A stretch of DNA of 64,000 bases from Leptasterias polaris (Eukaryota > Echinodermata > Asteroidea > Forcipulatida > Asteriidae), in assembly GCA_037783415.1 (NCBI GenBank), contig JAZGTN010000015.1, forward strand, positions 6,955,001 through 7,019,000, given 5' to 3'. The notes below the pieces were generated by a model that was not told where the DNA came from, searched no databases, and was given only the letters and a program-made list of their open reading frames with translations. A program made the position numbers and the translations under genes. The stretch's first letter is position 1. Each line of letters starts with the position of its first letter. Shown here piece by piece: positions 33,938 to 46,900 of the stretch.

Positions 33938-35560
33938 CGTTTGCATGGAGAGAGAATAATTTGAGTGCATACTCAAACAGCCGTTGTTTTTTTTCCACTT
34001 TGCTGCCTCTCAATAAAAACAGACCGTCAGCCATTTTGTTTTCGCTTGACGACAAAGTCGACAGTTTACAGTTGATTTTAGACCTTTATGAGTAAACAAT
34101 CAATGTGTGTTTTTATAAAGAATAGAGGTAAGCTATTTTTTATATGGCTGTTGATTTAAAGGAGGGGGAAAGTGCACATTGAGTAAAAAACACACATTAA
34201 GCGTGCCGGGAATGTGATGTCCTTCCGCCTGCCCATTATATGCTGACCGAGGACAATCGGTGACGATCCAGATCAATGCTGTTCACATTTATAATTGTGG
34301 TACTAAAATACCTGAATTTTAGAGATGTAATACACAGCCAATTTGTAAATTTAATTAATTATGAATGACAGAAAAAGGCCGACTGTATAACATGTTTGTT
34401 TTTTCAATTGTTGCATAACCCTTGGCAGTGCTAGTGAAATTTTAAAGGGGTTAGCAAAAATTGCTGCCCTGCTTATCTGCTCGTCACTTTCTTTTTATCG
34501 TTTCCCAGGCTTTAGGATTCGATTCCCTCTGAAATGAAACATATCGGTGTTTTCAGCCTTCACTATTTTCCAAATTTATTTAAAAATCATCTACTGGTGC
34601 CGGGCAGTGGCTCCCCTGACAAGAAATTAGTGAGGGGTTGCATGGGGGAACTTGTTTTTCTCAGTGTTCGTTTTCTCTTTTAATACTAGGCTTCTTCCAC
34701 TCTACTTTTTTTCTTTTGATTTTGAGTGGTAAAAGAAAAAAGTTCTAGAGCAATTGTTATTCTTTTCTTTTATATGTAGGTTGAATTACAACGTTAAAAT
34801 GCCAAGGGCAGTAAAAAATAGTAAGGGGCACCCTCTGTCATGTCATCCCCACCCAACCCTTATCCCCGATACGGTTAAGTAGGCCTGCAAAGATTTGGTG
34901 GAAAAATTCTCCCTTAATCCACTTTTCTTTGTCAGAAGTATTTAAAGCACTTCTAGGGAGACATAACAAAAAACAGAGAACGTATCTGAGCACTCTCCAA
35001 AGTGTATTGTTGATTCAGTTGGATAAGACCGGCACGACACAGGTGCTACATACTCAACATGAGCTACTAATTGTAATAGAATAAAACCTGCACCACAACC
35101 TTCTCTTAACTTTACAAACAACATTTATAATCAAAAGGCAATGTTATATAACGTATAACAAAGGCATTTTTCAACAGAATGACACTAAAACCAATTAATT
35201 CCTCTTGATGACTGTTGATGAAAAGTACATCGGCATTATTGACAAAGAGAAACATTGTTGACATGCAGCATGCTTGCCATGTGACAAATACAACGGCTGT
35301 TTGAGTATGCACAACCAAATATTCACTCTCCGTGCAAACAGATGGGCTTAAAAAATTGTTACTATCTAAACGGCCGTTGACTTATCAAAAACGGAAGAGG
35401 CCGAGGGGTTTCAGATTTTACGGTGAAAATCTTTCGAAAACTGGTAGAAATCTAATTTTTTGGAAAGGCTATCATAGTGATATTAGAATTAGTCCCTTGA
35501 GTTGGTACCGGCAAGTGGGGCTGGCTCATGGACTATTATTGAGAAAATAAGAAATACATT

Positions 35561-36475
35561 ACCTTAGTATGGAATCTCGCAAAAAGCAACCTACGGTCTC
35601 ATGTCCTTGATTTGATATGGACTTTCAAAGATTTAAAAAAATAAAACTGACAGTCAAAAATCATACCATGATCAAATTATCCTATTCGTAATTAAAAAAC
35701 AAACCACCACTTGTCAAGTATAAAATATATGACAAAATATATGACAATTACTGTACAGGAAGTAAATTGCGACCTTCTTTGTAAACGATGATATTGACAT
35801 TTTCATTACCGTGTCTGAGAGACATACTCAGCGGGCCTATTAAGCCTTCGTGAGGCATGGGCACGTCGATCAACGTGCCGTCGGTCTCGATGTTTGATGA
35901 GAAGCGAACCAATTTCGATCTTTTTCAGATTGAGTTTAAGTCAGTTATTAAACGTCATACATATTACTAACTAGAACAGCAGAAGCTGCCATGGCGAGCT
36001 GCCGAACGCCCGATAGAGAAACAATGAATAATAGAAAAACAATCATTTGATCAACTGATGTTCAAAGAGGTGGGGACAATTAACAAGTATGTAGTTGACC
36101 ATTGCTTATACTTGGTCTGAAATGTGGGAAAGAGGCTCAGGATGGGTAGGGGCTAATTACGATGAAACATAGGTGTTTTATAAACCACATAATAACAAAT
36201 TCTTACATGTAGCGCTCTCAGCTCTGGTACATATACATGTATGTCATCAAAGACTTTAAATTACCAGAGTAGATGCATCTATGTATTGTACATGTATTGA
36301 AATTTACAGGTACTTTGAAAGATGCATGCTCGTCAAGAACATTATACATGTTATACAGGCGAAACAGTTACATGTTTTACATGTACATAAACTTTCAATC
36401 ATGCCATGAAACAATATTTAGAACAATATTTTGGAAAGGGGATAAATTGTTCCATAGTGTCATACATATACAATT
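35561..36475. other. Intergenic, nothing recognised
   Basis: No gene, repeat pair or RNA feature is supported. Confidence 0.4.
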
Positions 36476-36612
36476 GTTCAATTTAGTGCACATCACACAC
36501 ATTCATTGAACTAGTCAGTGTGGTTCAATTCAGTGCACATCACACACATATTCATTGAACTAGTCAGTGTGGTTCAATTCAGTGCACATCACACTCACAT
36601 TCATTGAACCTA
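36476..36612 (+). repeat. Short tandem repeat, about 56-bp unit, three copies
   Basis: The words TTCA(A)TT(C/T)AGTGCACATCACAC and TTCATTGAACTAGTCAGTG are repeated, the last copy being partial. CATGTATACACCACATGTAT words follow at 36639-36700. Confidence 0.8.
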
Positions 36613-36770
36613 GCCACACTGGTACATGATTGTAACACATGTATACACCACATGTATACTCATGTATACACCACATGTATACTCATGTATACACATGTAC
36701 ATTGCACACTGTGGATCCAACCACATTTTGGCTGTAAGACATTAAAAGCATTCTATTCTAAGATTACTCA

Positions 36771-37085
36771 AAGGAAGCTGTTTAATTTCCAGAGAAAAAT
36801 ACTGCACCCTGAAAACTTTAACATTTTTAAACACAAGGAAGCTTTTTAATTTCCAGAAGGTAATACTGTACCCTGAAAACTTTAACATTTTTAAACACAA
36901 GGAAGCTGTTTAATTTTCAGAGAGTAATACTGTACCCTGAAAACTTTAACATTTTTAAACACAAGGAAGCTGTTTAATTTTCAGAGAGTAATACTGCACC
37001 CTGAAAACTTCCAACATTTTTAAACTCAAGGAAGCCGTTTAATTTCCAGAGAATAATACTGTACCCTATAAACTTTAACATTTCA
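36771..37085 (+). repeat. 64-bp tandem repeat, five copies, between direct repeats
   Basis: Units start AAGGAAGCTGTTTAATTTCC at 36771, 36835, 36899, 36963 and 37028. The array is bracketed by direct copies of GCACACTGTGGATCCAACCA at 36704 and 37100. Confidence 0.85.
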
Positions 37086-37198
37086 AACAATTTCCATTTG
37101 CACACTGTGGATCCAACCACATTTTGGCTTTGAGACAAATAAACTGCAAATGAGGGTACAAATTATTTTACACAACAAACTATCAAAAAGTCTAAATG

Positions 37199-37232
37199 CG
37201 GACGGCCGGACGGACAGACGGACGGACGGACA
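37199..37232 (+). repeat. GGAC microsatellite
   Basis: This is an interrupted GGAC/GGCC/GACA repeat. Confidence 0.8.
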
Positions 37233-37799
37233 AAATCGGTATTACATAGGCTCGCATTCTGCTAAAGCAGCTCGCCAAAAAGGGTGGACATCTCAGTGAG
37301 AACTCCTCTTCTGTTCGTTGTTTACCATCAAACCATCAGACGGGCAAAAGGGAAATCACTGTACGTTTAACTTCGCACGAGTTTTTAGCGATAAACTCAT
37401 CGTACTCTTAAACTTTTGCACAGAGATAACATTATAATCGTACGCATCTGGTCAAAACTAGGAAATGAAGCACACACCGTCCTACTCGTACCCCCCCCCC
37501 CCACTTTCAATTGACAACGCATCGTACACATAACGTGTATAGCGCGCGCTGACGATTGTGCGTGTGTGGTGTGATGTGGCGCGAAAACGTTTGATTTTTT
37601 CCAACAGCGAACTAAAGAGGGCGCCCGTTGGGAATAATCGAAGTTGGGTGGCAAACATCGCAGAGGTGCAGAGCGGATAATCGCGATAAAAGTTGAGTGA
37701 TAATGAACAATGTTTCGCACCAAAACTACATGTAGAAATACATTGGCATTGATATTACAATAAACATTGCACACCCTCATATAATTAATCTAATATTTG

Positions 37800-38650
37800 A
37801 AAAACACGTTACTCCGGTTCACATAATTATAGGTTTTGTTACAAGTCATACATTAGCTGAAAGGTTTTAATGTACTGATTAGGATCTACACAAATGAGAC
37901 CAGTTTAAACTTGGCTTCTTGTTCAAACCGGAGGTTGAAATTAAATTTTTCAAAAAATAGTAATTTCTCACTCACACATTTGAGTTTTGTTTAATTCATA
38001 CGTTATGGGGGAGGAATGTACCAACTTAAGAAACGACACACAAAATTGACCATTTAACCTTGACTTCCGGTTAAACACAGGAGGATACAATTAATTATTT
38101 GAACAAATCATTGCTCCTATACCATTTATTAAATTATATTATCTGTACGTCGTCAGATAAGGCTTTCAAAGCATTACTACCGCTATAATTTGTAACCTCA
38201 TTGACATTGTCTTCCGGTTCAAACCGGAAGTTTACATTTTATATTTGAAAGAGTTATAACGTCTGAACCATCATTGGATTATTTCAATTTATGCATCATC
38301 TGAAAGGTCTAAATAGACTTATCACGTACTACACAATATGCGACCCCGTTTGACCTTGACTACCGGTTAAAGTAGGACATTTATTAATAATGTTAAACAA
38401 ATAAACAGTTCTAATCCAAATGATAGATTTTTATCATCTATACGTCATAAGATATAACTCAGAAGACTCCGAGTGTGACCTCGGGCTCATTTGACATTAC
38501 CTTCCGGTTCAAACGGAAGCTGAAACTTTATTTGAAAAAAATCAAAACTTCTGAACCAAATATTGGATTTTTACAATCCATCCATCATTTATAAGGTCTT
38601 AATAAACTTATCACGCGCTACACAAAATGTGACCCCTATTTGAACATTTT
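37800..38650 (+). repeat. Diverged tandem units of about 147 bp centred on CTTCCGGTTcaaACCGGAAG
   Basis: Blocks near 37910, 38065, 38212, 38355 and 38500 repeat the order ACTTCCGGTT, (A)CCGGAAG.T, TTTGAA, TCTGAACCA, ATCATCTGAAAGG/GTCA, and TTATCACG, GACCCC, TTTGACCTTGAC. Related units occur near 50470-50600. Confidence 0.65.
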
Positions 38651-39069
38651 CCACACTTCACTTAACAAAATTAGGACAAATCCAGCCAATGCAATTCCAC
38701 CTTCAATTGAGTTGGAGCATCGCATAAACAGAATATGATGACAGATTAAACTCAGAAATATTCTCTACATTGATCAATGCCACACGTTTTTTACCCGCCA
38801 ACTATTTGTTTTGTTATCATATCAATGTGAATACAAATAAATTGTATGTGCCATGTCGGACACATAAATTAAATCCTTAAAAATTCGATGTGAAAAAGCA
38901 TTTCTTGTGTTAAAGCCAATAATATTGTAAAGTTTCTGAACCTGCTATTTATATAGTTGGTATACTTTTAACAAGTGACCCAATGGCCGATGTGACCCTC
39001 CTGAAGCAACCACGAGACAAGCGAGACCAGCGAGACCAGCATTTCTCTCACCGTAATATTTACTCTTTT
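38651..39069. other. Intergenic, nothing recognised
   Basis: AT-rich, with no supported feature apart from a short GCGAGACCA direct repeat near 39019. Confidence 0.4.
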
Positions 39070-39628
39070 AGCAAAAAGATATGGGACTAATATCCACTCA
39101 TTTTAAGCAGGCTTCTATAAAAGACAAGATGCTCTTCGTGAACAGCGAAAGAGCTTCAGAGACATCCAATGATGACTCCTCAGCCTCGGTATCAATTTCT
39201 ACCCCATCCATGTCATCAGTTTCGTCAGCTTCAAGCGAGATTGTGAAAACGTTATCGTCAACGAATGATTCATCTTTGATTCGTAATATTTATTATCAAC
39301 AGTTTGCCCGTTGACAGAGTCATCCTGAAATGTTGACGTGTACGACAAGGCCGCTGAAGAGGATGACGATTGAGATGTAGAAGATAGTGAGGGCTGATAT
39401 GACGAAAAAGACGTATCCAAAGATGAATCATTCGTTGACGATAACGTTTTCACAATCTCGCTTGAAGCTGACGAAACTGATGACATGGATGGGGTAGAAA
39501 TTGATACCGAGGCTGAGGAGTCATCATTGGATGTCCCTGAAGCTTTTTCGCTGTTCACGAAGAGCATCTTGTCTTTTATAGAAGCCTGCTTAAAATGAGA
39601 GTGGATATTAGTCCCATATCTTTTTGCT
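39070..39628. repeat. Inverted duplication of a coding-like exon, 211-bp arms
   Basis: The left arm 39070-39279 and the right arm 39418-39628 are reverse complements with about three differences. Each arm follows a plausible splice acceptor (TTACTCTTTTAG on plus; GACTCTTTCAG on minus). The spacer is about 138 bp. Confidence 0.85.
39199..39628 (-). CDS. Putative serine-rich exon, unidentified
   Basis: On the minus strand, after the CTTTCAG acceptor, the frame reads KRYGTNIHSHFKQASIKDKM, then a Ser-rich stretch (SSASVSISTPSMSSVSSASS) and QPSLSSTSQSSSSSAALS. It continues across the spacer to ESKMN and into the opposite arm. The left arm holds the same exon on the plus strand, but a 2-base deletion (CACTCAT versus CACTCTCAT) changes the upstream frame. 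I do not recognise the protein. Ser/Thr-rich composition alone gives no function. It may be an exon of an unseen gene or part of a mobile element. Confidence 0.35.
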
Positions 39629-40628
39629 GAAAGAGTCGGTTTTCAAAGCAACATTTGAAATAACGGGACACTAAACTATGTACACCTTGATTTGGTGCCT
39701 TAACTGCATGGTAAAAGTTACATTCTATCGATTATTGTTAACATGAAAGTACGGTTTTCTTGTTGCGTTGAGCTAACAGAAAAAGGGTAAATGGAAGGTT
39801 TGTTACATATAGGAAGTTTAGAGGTTATTTAATTTGGTATTGTCCAATGCTTCCTTATTGATTAGTAAGTGCACTTCGTGTTTAATAAGTTAATAATAGC
39901 AAGCGTAATTTTTTTCAAGATAAAAATGCATCAAATAACGTTTTGCTTCACCAGATTTATTCGCATCTTGCTTTCTCCATCTGTGTCTTGGCTGGGAAAG
40001 GACTTCCTTCAGCGGGCAGAGTCAAGTGTCTGACGAGGGTGAGGAAGAGAAACACCCCATAGCCACTAGTCGCCATGCTGGTCATTATGCAGAGAGACAC
40101 GGGCGAGATTTCTAGCCTTGCTTGGTCGAATTCTAACAGCATCTACTGTGGATGCCCGTTGAATACACAGCATCTGTCTTGCTTGAGTGCTTCAAGGGAA
40201 TGTTGGGTACAAAATGTAGTGCAGACGAACACGTCACAACGATTACTACTTAAGTATTTATTTGTGGGGAAATTAACAAAAATAAATATGTGGTAAAGTA
40301 GAAAGAAACTTGAGTAAATCTTTTGTTTTCTTATGCTATAAAGTAGTCAAAGAAAATAATGGATTACGTTTTTAAAGTACAAATTATTTATAAAATTTTA
40401 TATTATTTGACTAAAACTAACTGGATATCACATTAGTAGCTAATGGGTTAAATGTTCTGTAGATTTACGCCTTTTCGTTTTTAAATGTCAAATTTATGGT
40501 AAAATTTTTAACATATTGCTTTAGTATCTACGTAATTGATTCAGTTAAATAAAACAAGTCTTGGGAAATAATATTCTACACGTGTTTTACTCTCTTAATG
40601 TATAGTCCTCGAGAATTGATTTCCCTTC
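39629..40628. other. Intergenic between the inverted duplication and the LDLR-A gene
   Basis: A short minus frame at 40082-39957 begins MTSMATSGYGVFLFLTLV and looks like a signal peptide, but it runs to a stop (EKARCE) with no donor matching a downstream exon, so it is not called as a gene. Nothing else was recognised. Confidence 0.35.
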
Positions 40629-40634
40629 TATAAA
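40629..40634 (+). promoter_or_regulatory. Candidate TATA box of the LDLR-A gene
   Basis: TATAAA, followed by GTATGG, lies about 145 bases before the start codon at 40778. It is a positional guess. Confidence 0.3.
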
Positions 40635-40777
40635 GTATGGTTGCTTCCACATAAACAACCCTCTTACGTAACTCACCATTGACCACTCCCTCTGATCGGG
40701 GGCCAACATTCTGTGAGCAGAAACTAGTCATTCGGGCACTTTGGCACACCTGAGGTACACGTGCCAGGTAGATCATC

Positions 40778-40924
40778 ATGCCGTTCAAGTCGCGTTTAAC
40801 GCCGTGCAGAATGAATGGCTGGATTCTGTCGGCCACGCCCTTAGTTTTGCTGTACATCGCGGTCACCATTCTCTATGTGCTGACGTTTGTTTCTAACCCA
40901 TGCTGTGACGAACTCGCGGAACAG
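40778..40924 (+). CDS. Exon 1: start codon and transmembrane signal anchor
   Basis: ATG at 40778 (context ATCATC before it) opens [15 protein letters not shown], followed by about 22 hydrophobic residues ([20 protein letters not shown]) and [10 protein letters not shown], ending at GTAACA in phase 0. Arginines and a lysine before the helix favour a cytoplasmic N-terminus. A cleaved signal peptide remains possible. Confidence 0.8.
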
Positions 40925-43900
40925 GTAACAATAATTGAGGGGTTTCTGTAGAATATGACGCTTTTTGTTATCTCCCCCAAACAACTTAGAAGCGATATTA
41001 GTATTGACTCACAAATCATGTCATTCCAAACTTTCAGAATAACGATTACAACAAAATTAGAAAGATGGATGTGACAATTTTTTTTTTACTCGAATATGAA
41101 ACAAAATAAACTTATCTGGGTAGCTACATTTGGTCATAAGTGAGAGGAAAGGGCAGATTAAGTTCTGAGCTTTTGCGATCCTCAGTTGATACGACTCGAC
41201 TAGTCGACCACACAAATTAATGATCCGCTTATGCAAAACTTAGTTTTTTTTGTTTCCCCTCCGTTATGGAATAGGACCCCGCAACCTTACATTCTCATGC
41301 TCCTCCACAACTGTTAAAAAACTAAAATACCATCAATTTCCACCATTGCTTGATTCTCAATTTTGTATTTTGGATATTTTATTTATTTGTTTCGTCTCAT
41401 CCTAACCGCCGTGACTTTGGTGGAATAGCAGTATAAAAGTGCCCCTGTTACGGGACCGAAGTTATGCGTAGAATGTGGCAGCTCATTGTCAATATCTTTT
41501 AGGGCGAACAATGTCTGGCTGTAGAGCAATACAAATAATGAACGAAAACGTATAATGAGTCTTTATAAATGAAACGAGGAGCCAGCATCCTGTGCAAATA
41601 TTTCAACAGTAAATAGCGAAACTAGTGGAAGTTAAAGGCTGTTTTCCTGATATATTATTCGTATGAAATACACTATCGCTATTCGCCCTGGTAGGACGTC
41701 TGTGTATGTTGCACTGTCGCGTTGTATGAAACGGAGGAATCCAACCCGGGGTTTTACCAATCTTCCCATTGTAGTGTTTCCGTCTGAAACGATCATCTTG
41801 TTCGAGAGCATTGGAAATGTTGGATCTTTCGTAAAATCTGAAATGGCTTTGCTAGAACAGAATACTGCATACAATAAAAACAATTTAAACTAAAGGCATA
41901 CGTGTAGTTCAAAACGAACTATAAAAAATGAAATGAACTTGTTTGTCTTTTCCAGTAACGGGTAATTTTGTTACCGGTACAAAGTTTCTTTGCACTTAAT
42001 CGACTAATTAGATCAGTGGTTATTTATCAGATTTGTATAATTAATGTTTGTTCATTACTTTTGTCCTTCTTTTCTCCCCCCCCCCCCCCCCCCCTTTCGG
42101 ATACATTTGATTTAAATGTATATTTTTTGTTGTCTAATGACAAAGAGGTTTTTCAAATTATGTCAATCTCAACATTGAGACCGATATGATGTCATGGTCA
42201 GTTTAACAAACTTGTATTTATTTGCACTGACCAATAATTTCAAAATGCACTCTTGTTTCCATAGTTCATTCGTTTTACTTGAATAATACGAATATTTTTT
42301 TATATTTTTTTCCGGACTATTTTAATTTGTTTATGATGACATTGATGGCATACTTTCATTTACTTCACACTGAAATCATAATTTCTTTATTTAATGTGCA
42401 TAGTGTTTAGCCTATATACGCATTAATATTATTCCAATATAAAACGATATCCTCTTGACCGAAAAAGGTACATTTGTTTTGATATTTGTATTGTTTTTAC
42501 AAACCTAACTATCAACCACAGTTTGGACTGTAAAGATTGAGATTGAAATTGTGCTGGTGTACATCAGCAGACTGGGCATAGTTGTTGGGAGGCATCAATC
42601 AACCTAAATGTCCTATATCCTGTTGTTTTATGTCACCCCATTCCAAACTGTTTGAAGATACTATATTGGAATGCCTGACCATGTTATTGTTGTCTGTGCC
42701 TGCTGGCCCCAGTCTTTCTGAATCCCTCACTTTAGTAAATTGGTACAAGTTTTAGTGAAGACTTCATATATAGGTGGTTGGTTTAAACAAAATGCCTTTG
42801 ATGATACCATTGCATTAAAAAGGTACAGCCAGTACGGGCATTGATTTTCTCAATTCCAAAGCATTGATTTCTACAAACCTAATTTCAGGGGGCTTCGAAG
42901 GGAGGTTATACCATTGGTAGTTACTCCAAAAACTAATGACCATAAAAACGTACTTGGTGAAGAGCACTGAACAGCTGTTGATAGTTATAACATTGTTAGA
43001 AATGACACCTTTTGAAGTAGTGTAGTTTTAGAAAAAGAAGTAAATTTTCACAAACAAATTTAAATCTGAGAAAGGTTTTGGCATGAAGCCTTTCTCCGGC
43101 ATCTCAAAGCACACAATTCTGTGAAACAATAGTGGTGTTTTCTTTCATTATTTGCTTGCATCTTCGATGAACATTTGACTTTACAATTGATATAGCCCTG
43201 CAAAAGTGGAACAACTACAAGTCTCCAACATCAGGATAAAATGTAGTAAAGTGCCACTGTATTTGATACTCGCATATAGTGTTCATGTTATCAACAATCT
43301 AAAACATCCAATGAAGTCGCTTTTCAAATTATACGCATCTGTAAACTTTTGTACAGGATTATTTTTAGTTCATTCCTGAATTTTAATTCAAACAAACAGC
43401 ACTGACTTTGAACTTTTGTCTGGCTCAAAATGTTCTCCTTGGAAGGTACAGACACATTTGTTAATGATATCCAATGGTGTCATGTTTCAAATTTCGCCGT
43501 GAAAGAGTATATCAAATAAAAGATTTCCACCATTTTTACTTGAGGGAAGAGAAGCATTTACCCACTTTAATAAGAGGCTCTATCTGAAAATGAGCTTATT
43601 ACTAAAATTGAATTTGACCTTTGAAACCCTCTTTATTAAAGATGATTTGCGTTTTTACTTTTTATATTTTTTATTTTTCTATGCAGATTCGACGTATACC
43701 AAAAGCAACATCAGAAAAACTTGTAAATAACGATAAAGGTAAGATTTATTAAATTATAGTTTCAAAAAAACATTTTGCATTATCTGACTCATTTAAGTTT
43801 TATTAGACATAGGCATTTTCCTGTGGTCTCCTCCTCAAATTGTACCTCGCTGGAAACACTGGCACCACTCCCGACACACAGCCAGTCTTTCCAGTGTTAC

Positions 43901-46900
43901 TGCTTTCAGTTCGGTGGTCTCACAACCCGACTCATTTAAGCTAAAATGAACCATAGTTCCAAAAGGGGGAAAATGGCATAAACTGGATGTGTCACTTTTC
44001 TAATTCACTACTCCAATGACAGGGTCAAGAGTGAAGCGACTTACACACTCGTGTGCCAGTAGTCAGTTCCGATGTGATGATGGGCATTGCATACCTTTCA
44101 CCTTTGTCTGCGATCTGCACCAGAGAGACTGTGTAGGAGGAGAGGTAAGTAGCGTACAACCAATTAATTAAAGGCAGGATGTACTTTTTTTTTTACTTCA
44201 CAAGTTGATTAATGATCATAAAAACTTACTTGGTAAAGAGCACTATGAGAGCTGTGAATAATATACAAATTATATTATTATAAACGACCCCCTTAGAAAA
44301 TAAAATGTGGTTTTAGAGAAAGAGGTTGAGCCAACTTTTATAGACATATTAAAAAGTTAATTCACAAGTTAAGTATACCATTTTGGAAGGTGCATTCCGG
44401 TTTCGGAAGTCCATCCTGATTATCTGTAAATTTTAGATTCTTGTAAAGCTAATGATTTTTTTTGTGTGGAGATAATACTAAATAATAACTGTTTTCCTGT
44501 TTTTGCATTTTTATAGAAAACTTGGACCTTTAGTTAATAGCCAAATCACTGACATGGATGAGAATTGACCAAGAGCATCTTTAATTTGGTCAAATGATTT
44601 AGAGTCTGTTTGTTGTCGTTAACTCACTATTGAGATGCTAGTCCATTGCTTGGTTAGTATTCAGTTTTAACAAGAGTCTCTCTTATTTTCTAGGATGAGA
44701 GAAATTGCCACAGTAATGTTTGCAACGAAGAACAGTACCAGTGCCCAAGTGGGAAATGTATTCCCAGGTATTGGGTATGTGACACTACTAATGATTGCCC
44801 AGATGGAGCCGATGAGACGCAGTTATATTGTCAGAGGAGACAGTGTGCAACTGGACAATTTCGATGCAACACAGGTATGGGCTTTGTCAAAGCGCCGTTA
44901 AAACAATGTTCAAAAGTATCATACAGGACTAGTGGAGTTGACGAAAAAGGCACACACAGTGTTTAGGTTTCGTTTGATTAACCATATAAATTGTGGCTTA
45001 ATTCGTTGTGTGAGTCAGGAGAAAATGGTAAAAAATCATGCATAATTTCCAGCATGAAACACATTATCCTTAATTTTAGTTGTAACAACCAAAATCAGCT
45101 GTTGTATTTTTGTTAAGGTTTACCATGTTTTACAGTTACAGTTTTCTCGAGTATGAACTCATTTCAGAGGGAAACATTCCACACACAAAATGGTTCTAGT
45201 ATCAGAGAATCTGACTCTTCATGCAATTCAAAAAGTGTATTGAAAAAGTATTTGTACCCGGAAATGCGCTGCAATCTTGAGTGATGATGCTTTATAAATG
45301 CCATGTATATGTAGAGAACCGTATATTTATCATCTCCCTGACTTGGTTCTCCCTTTCAGGTTCGTGCTTGCCAATACCATTCAGCTGTGATGGTGAGACA
45401 GATTGCAAAGATGGAGAAGACGAGTTGAATTGCCCTGGCTGCTTATCGAATGAGTTTCAGTGCAGAGATGGTCAATGCATTTTGTCAACTGAGATATGTA
45501 ATCGACAGAATGACTGTTCCAGTGGTGAGGACGAGTTGAATTGCCCCACGAGATGCAGTGTTTACCAGCTACAGGTAGGTTGGGTACAATTTAAGATGGA
45601 TGGGAAGTATGTGCTCTTTTAAAATTTAGTTTTACTTTTTGTTATGAGTTATCGCCTTACATCACAAGGCCAGATGGCCATTTCAAGATGAGGGCTACAT
45701 AATTAACTGGATTGGGCTGTCAACCCAAACCAGCACCTATTCTTGGGACTCACACAGGGTCGCCCCTTTCACAGTTTGTAAGGATGTAATCATGATGACA
45801 CCACCACAGCTTGGGTCCGGTGAGCTATACCGCTCGGCAAATGACAAACCACAGAAGTTATGGATAAAGAAAACTGAGTCATGCCTTTAGTAGTAGGGGA
45901 AATTGGGTTCAAATCTTGGCTGGTGTTAAGGCATTGTAATTTTTTTTCATTTGTTATAGCTGCAAGCCAAATAATTCATTTAGGTTTTTGTTTTTTTGTT
46001 TTTCAAAGTGTGGGAGTAAATGCGTATCAGTGGATCACCTTTGTGATGGTGTTGCAGACTGTGTGCAGGGTGAAGATGAGATTCCAGCCACCTGTAATGA
46101 ATTTGAGGAACTTGGTAAGACATTGTGTAACAAAGTGCAATTTATACTTGTCTTTGAATTTCAACCAGAAAAAACTGCCGTCGTCTTCTTACTGAACAAT
46201 CAAGCTGCCTAGAAAAGTCAATGTCAGAGGTGTATGGTCTTTAGTATTGTTTGGCAATAATGGAGTATTACATAGCCTCAGTTGGGCAAAAGTAAACCAC
46301 TGTGAAGTGATTCTTTACAAGTGTTCCATAGTTCCCTTTGATGTATAGGTCTACAGTGAGATTTTGTTTGAGAAACAAATCAATAGCGGCCAATGTCGTA
46401 GAGCTGGAACCCTGTCATGATCATCTGAGGAATCATCAGTGACATTGTTTTTTCACAGTTACAAAACCTACAGCAAGTTGAACGTCCTTGATAACCTAGA
46501 CTTGACGAGGAAGGGGGGGGGGGGGGTGTCAGCTCCCGTGGTTATATTTTTTTATGGGCTGGGGAAAACATCTTTACCATATATACCCAGAATACAAAAT
46601 CTGCCACATGGCTTAGTGTGAGTGTCAACACATGCAGTTCACAAACATTCAACCCTCTAATAAAGTGGAACAGCTTTGCAGTCTCCAATAACCCCCAACC
46701 CCATACCCCCAATGGGTCACTGTAACCAGAGGAAATATAAAACATTGGTGGGATTTTTGTTAGACGGTACTCAGTAAGGGTTAAGCACAACAAGTAGCTG
46801 AGCACAACACAATTTTGTTTAACAGAATATGGTTACCAGCGAAAAAAAACACCATACTACTGGCACAAGCTGTGACTGTTTTCCTGCTTATTAATGCATA

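Larger units (their letters stand above)
33290..35560. mobile_element. Foldback-type element with long diverged inverted arms
   Basis: The left arm (33290-33543 plus 33944-34010 once the nested MITE is discounted) is inverted relative to 35285-35560. Shared words include AGTCCATGAGCCAG, AGGGACTAAT, CTTTCGAAA, CACCGTAAAATCTGAAACC, GATAAGTCAACGGC and CATACTCAAACAGCCGTTG. The interior 34010-35285 is AT-rich with no recognised protein. Confidence 0.7.

Noticed and set aside
39957..40142. Small minus-strand frame with a signal-peptide-like start
   Set aside because: It runs to a stop, no donor matches the serine-rich exon downstream, and there is no recognisable mature peptide.
41632..41893. Overlapping frames on both strands in intron 1 of the LDLR-A gene
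   Set aside because: They have no recognisable domain, splice signal or repeat partner.
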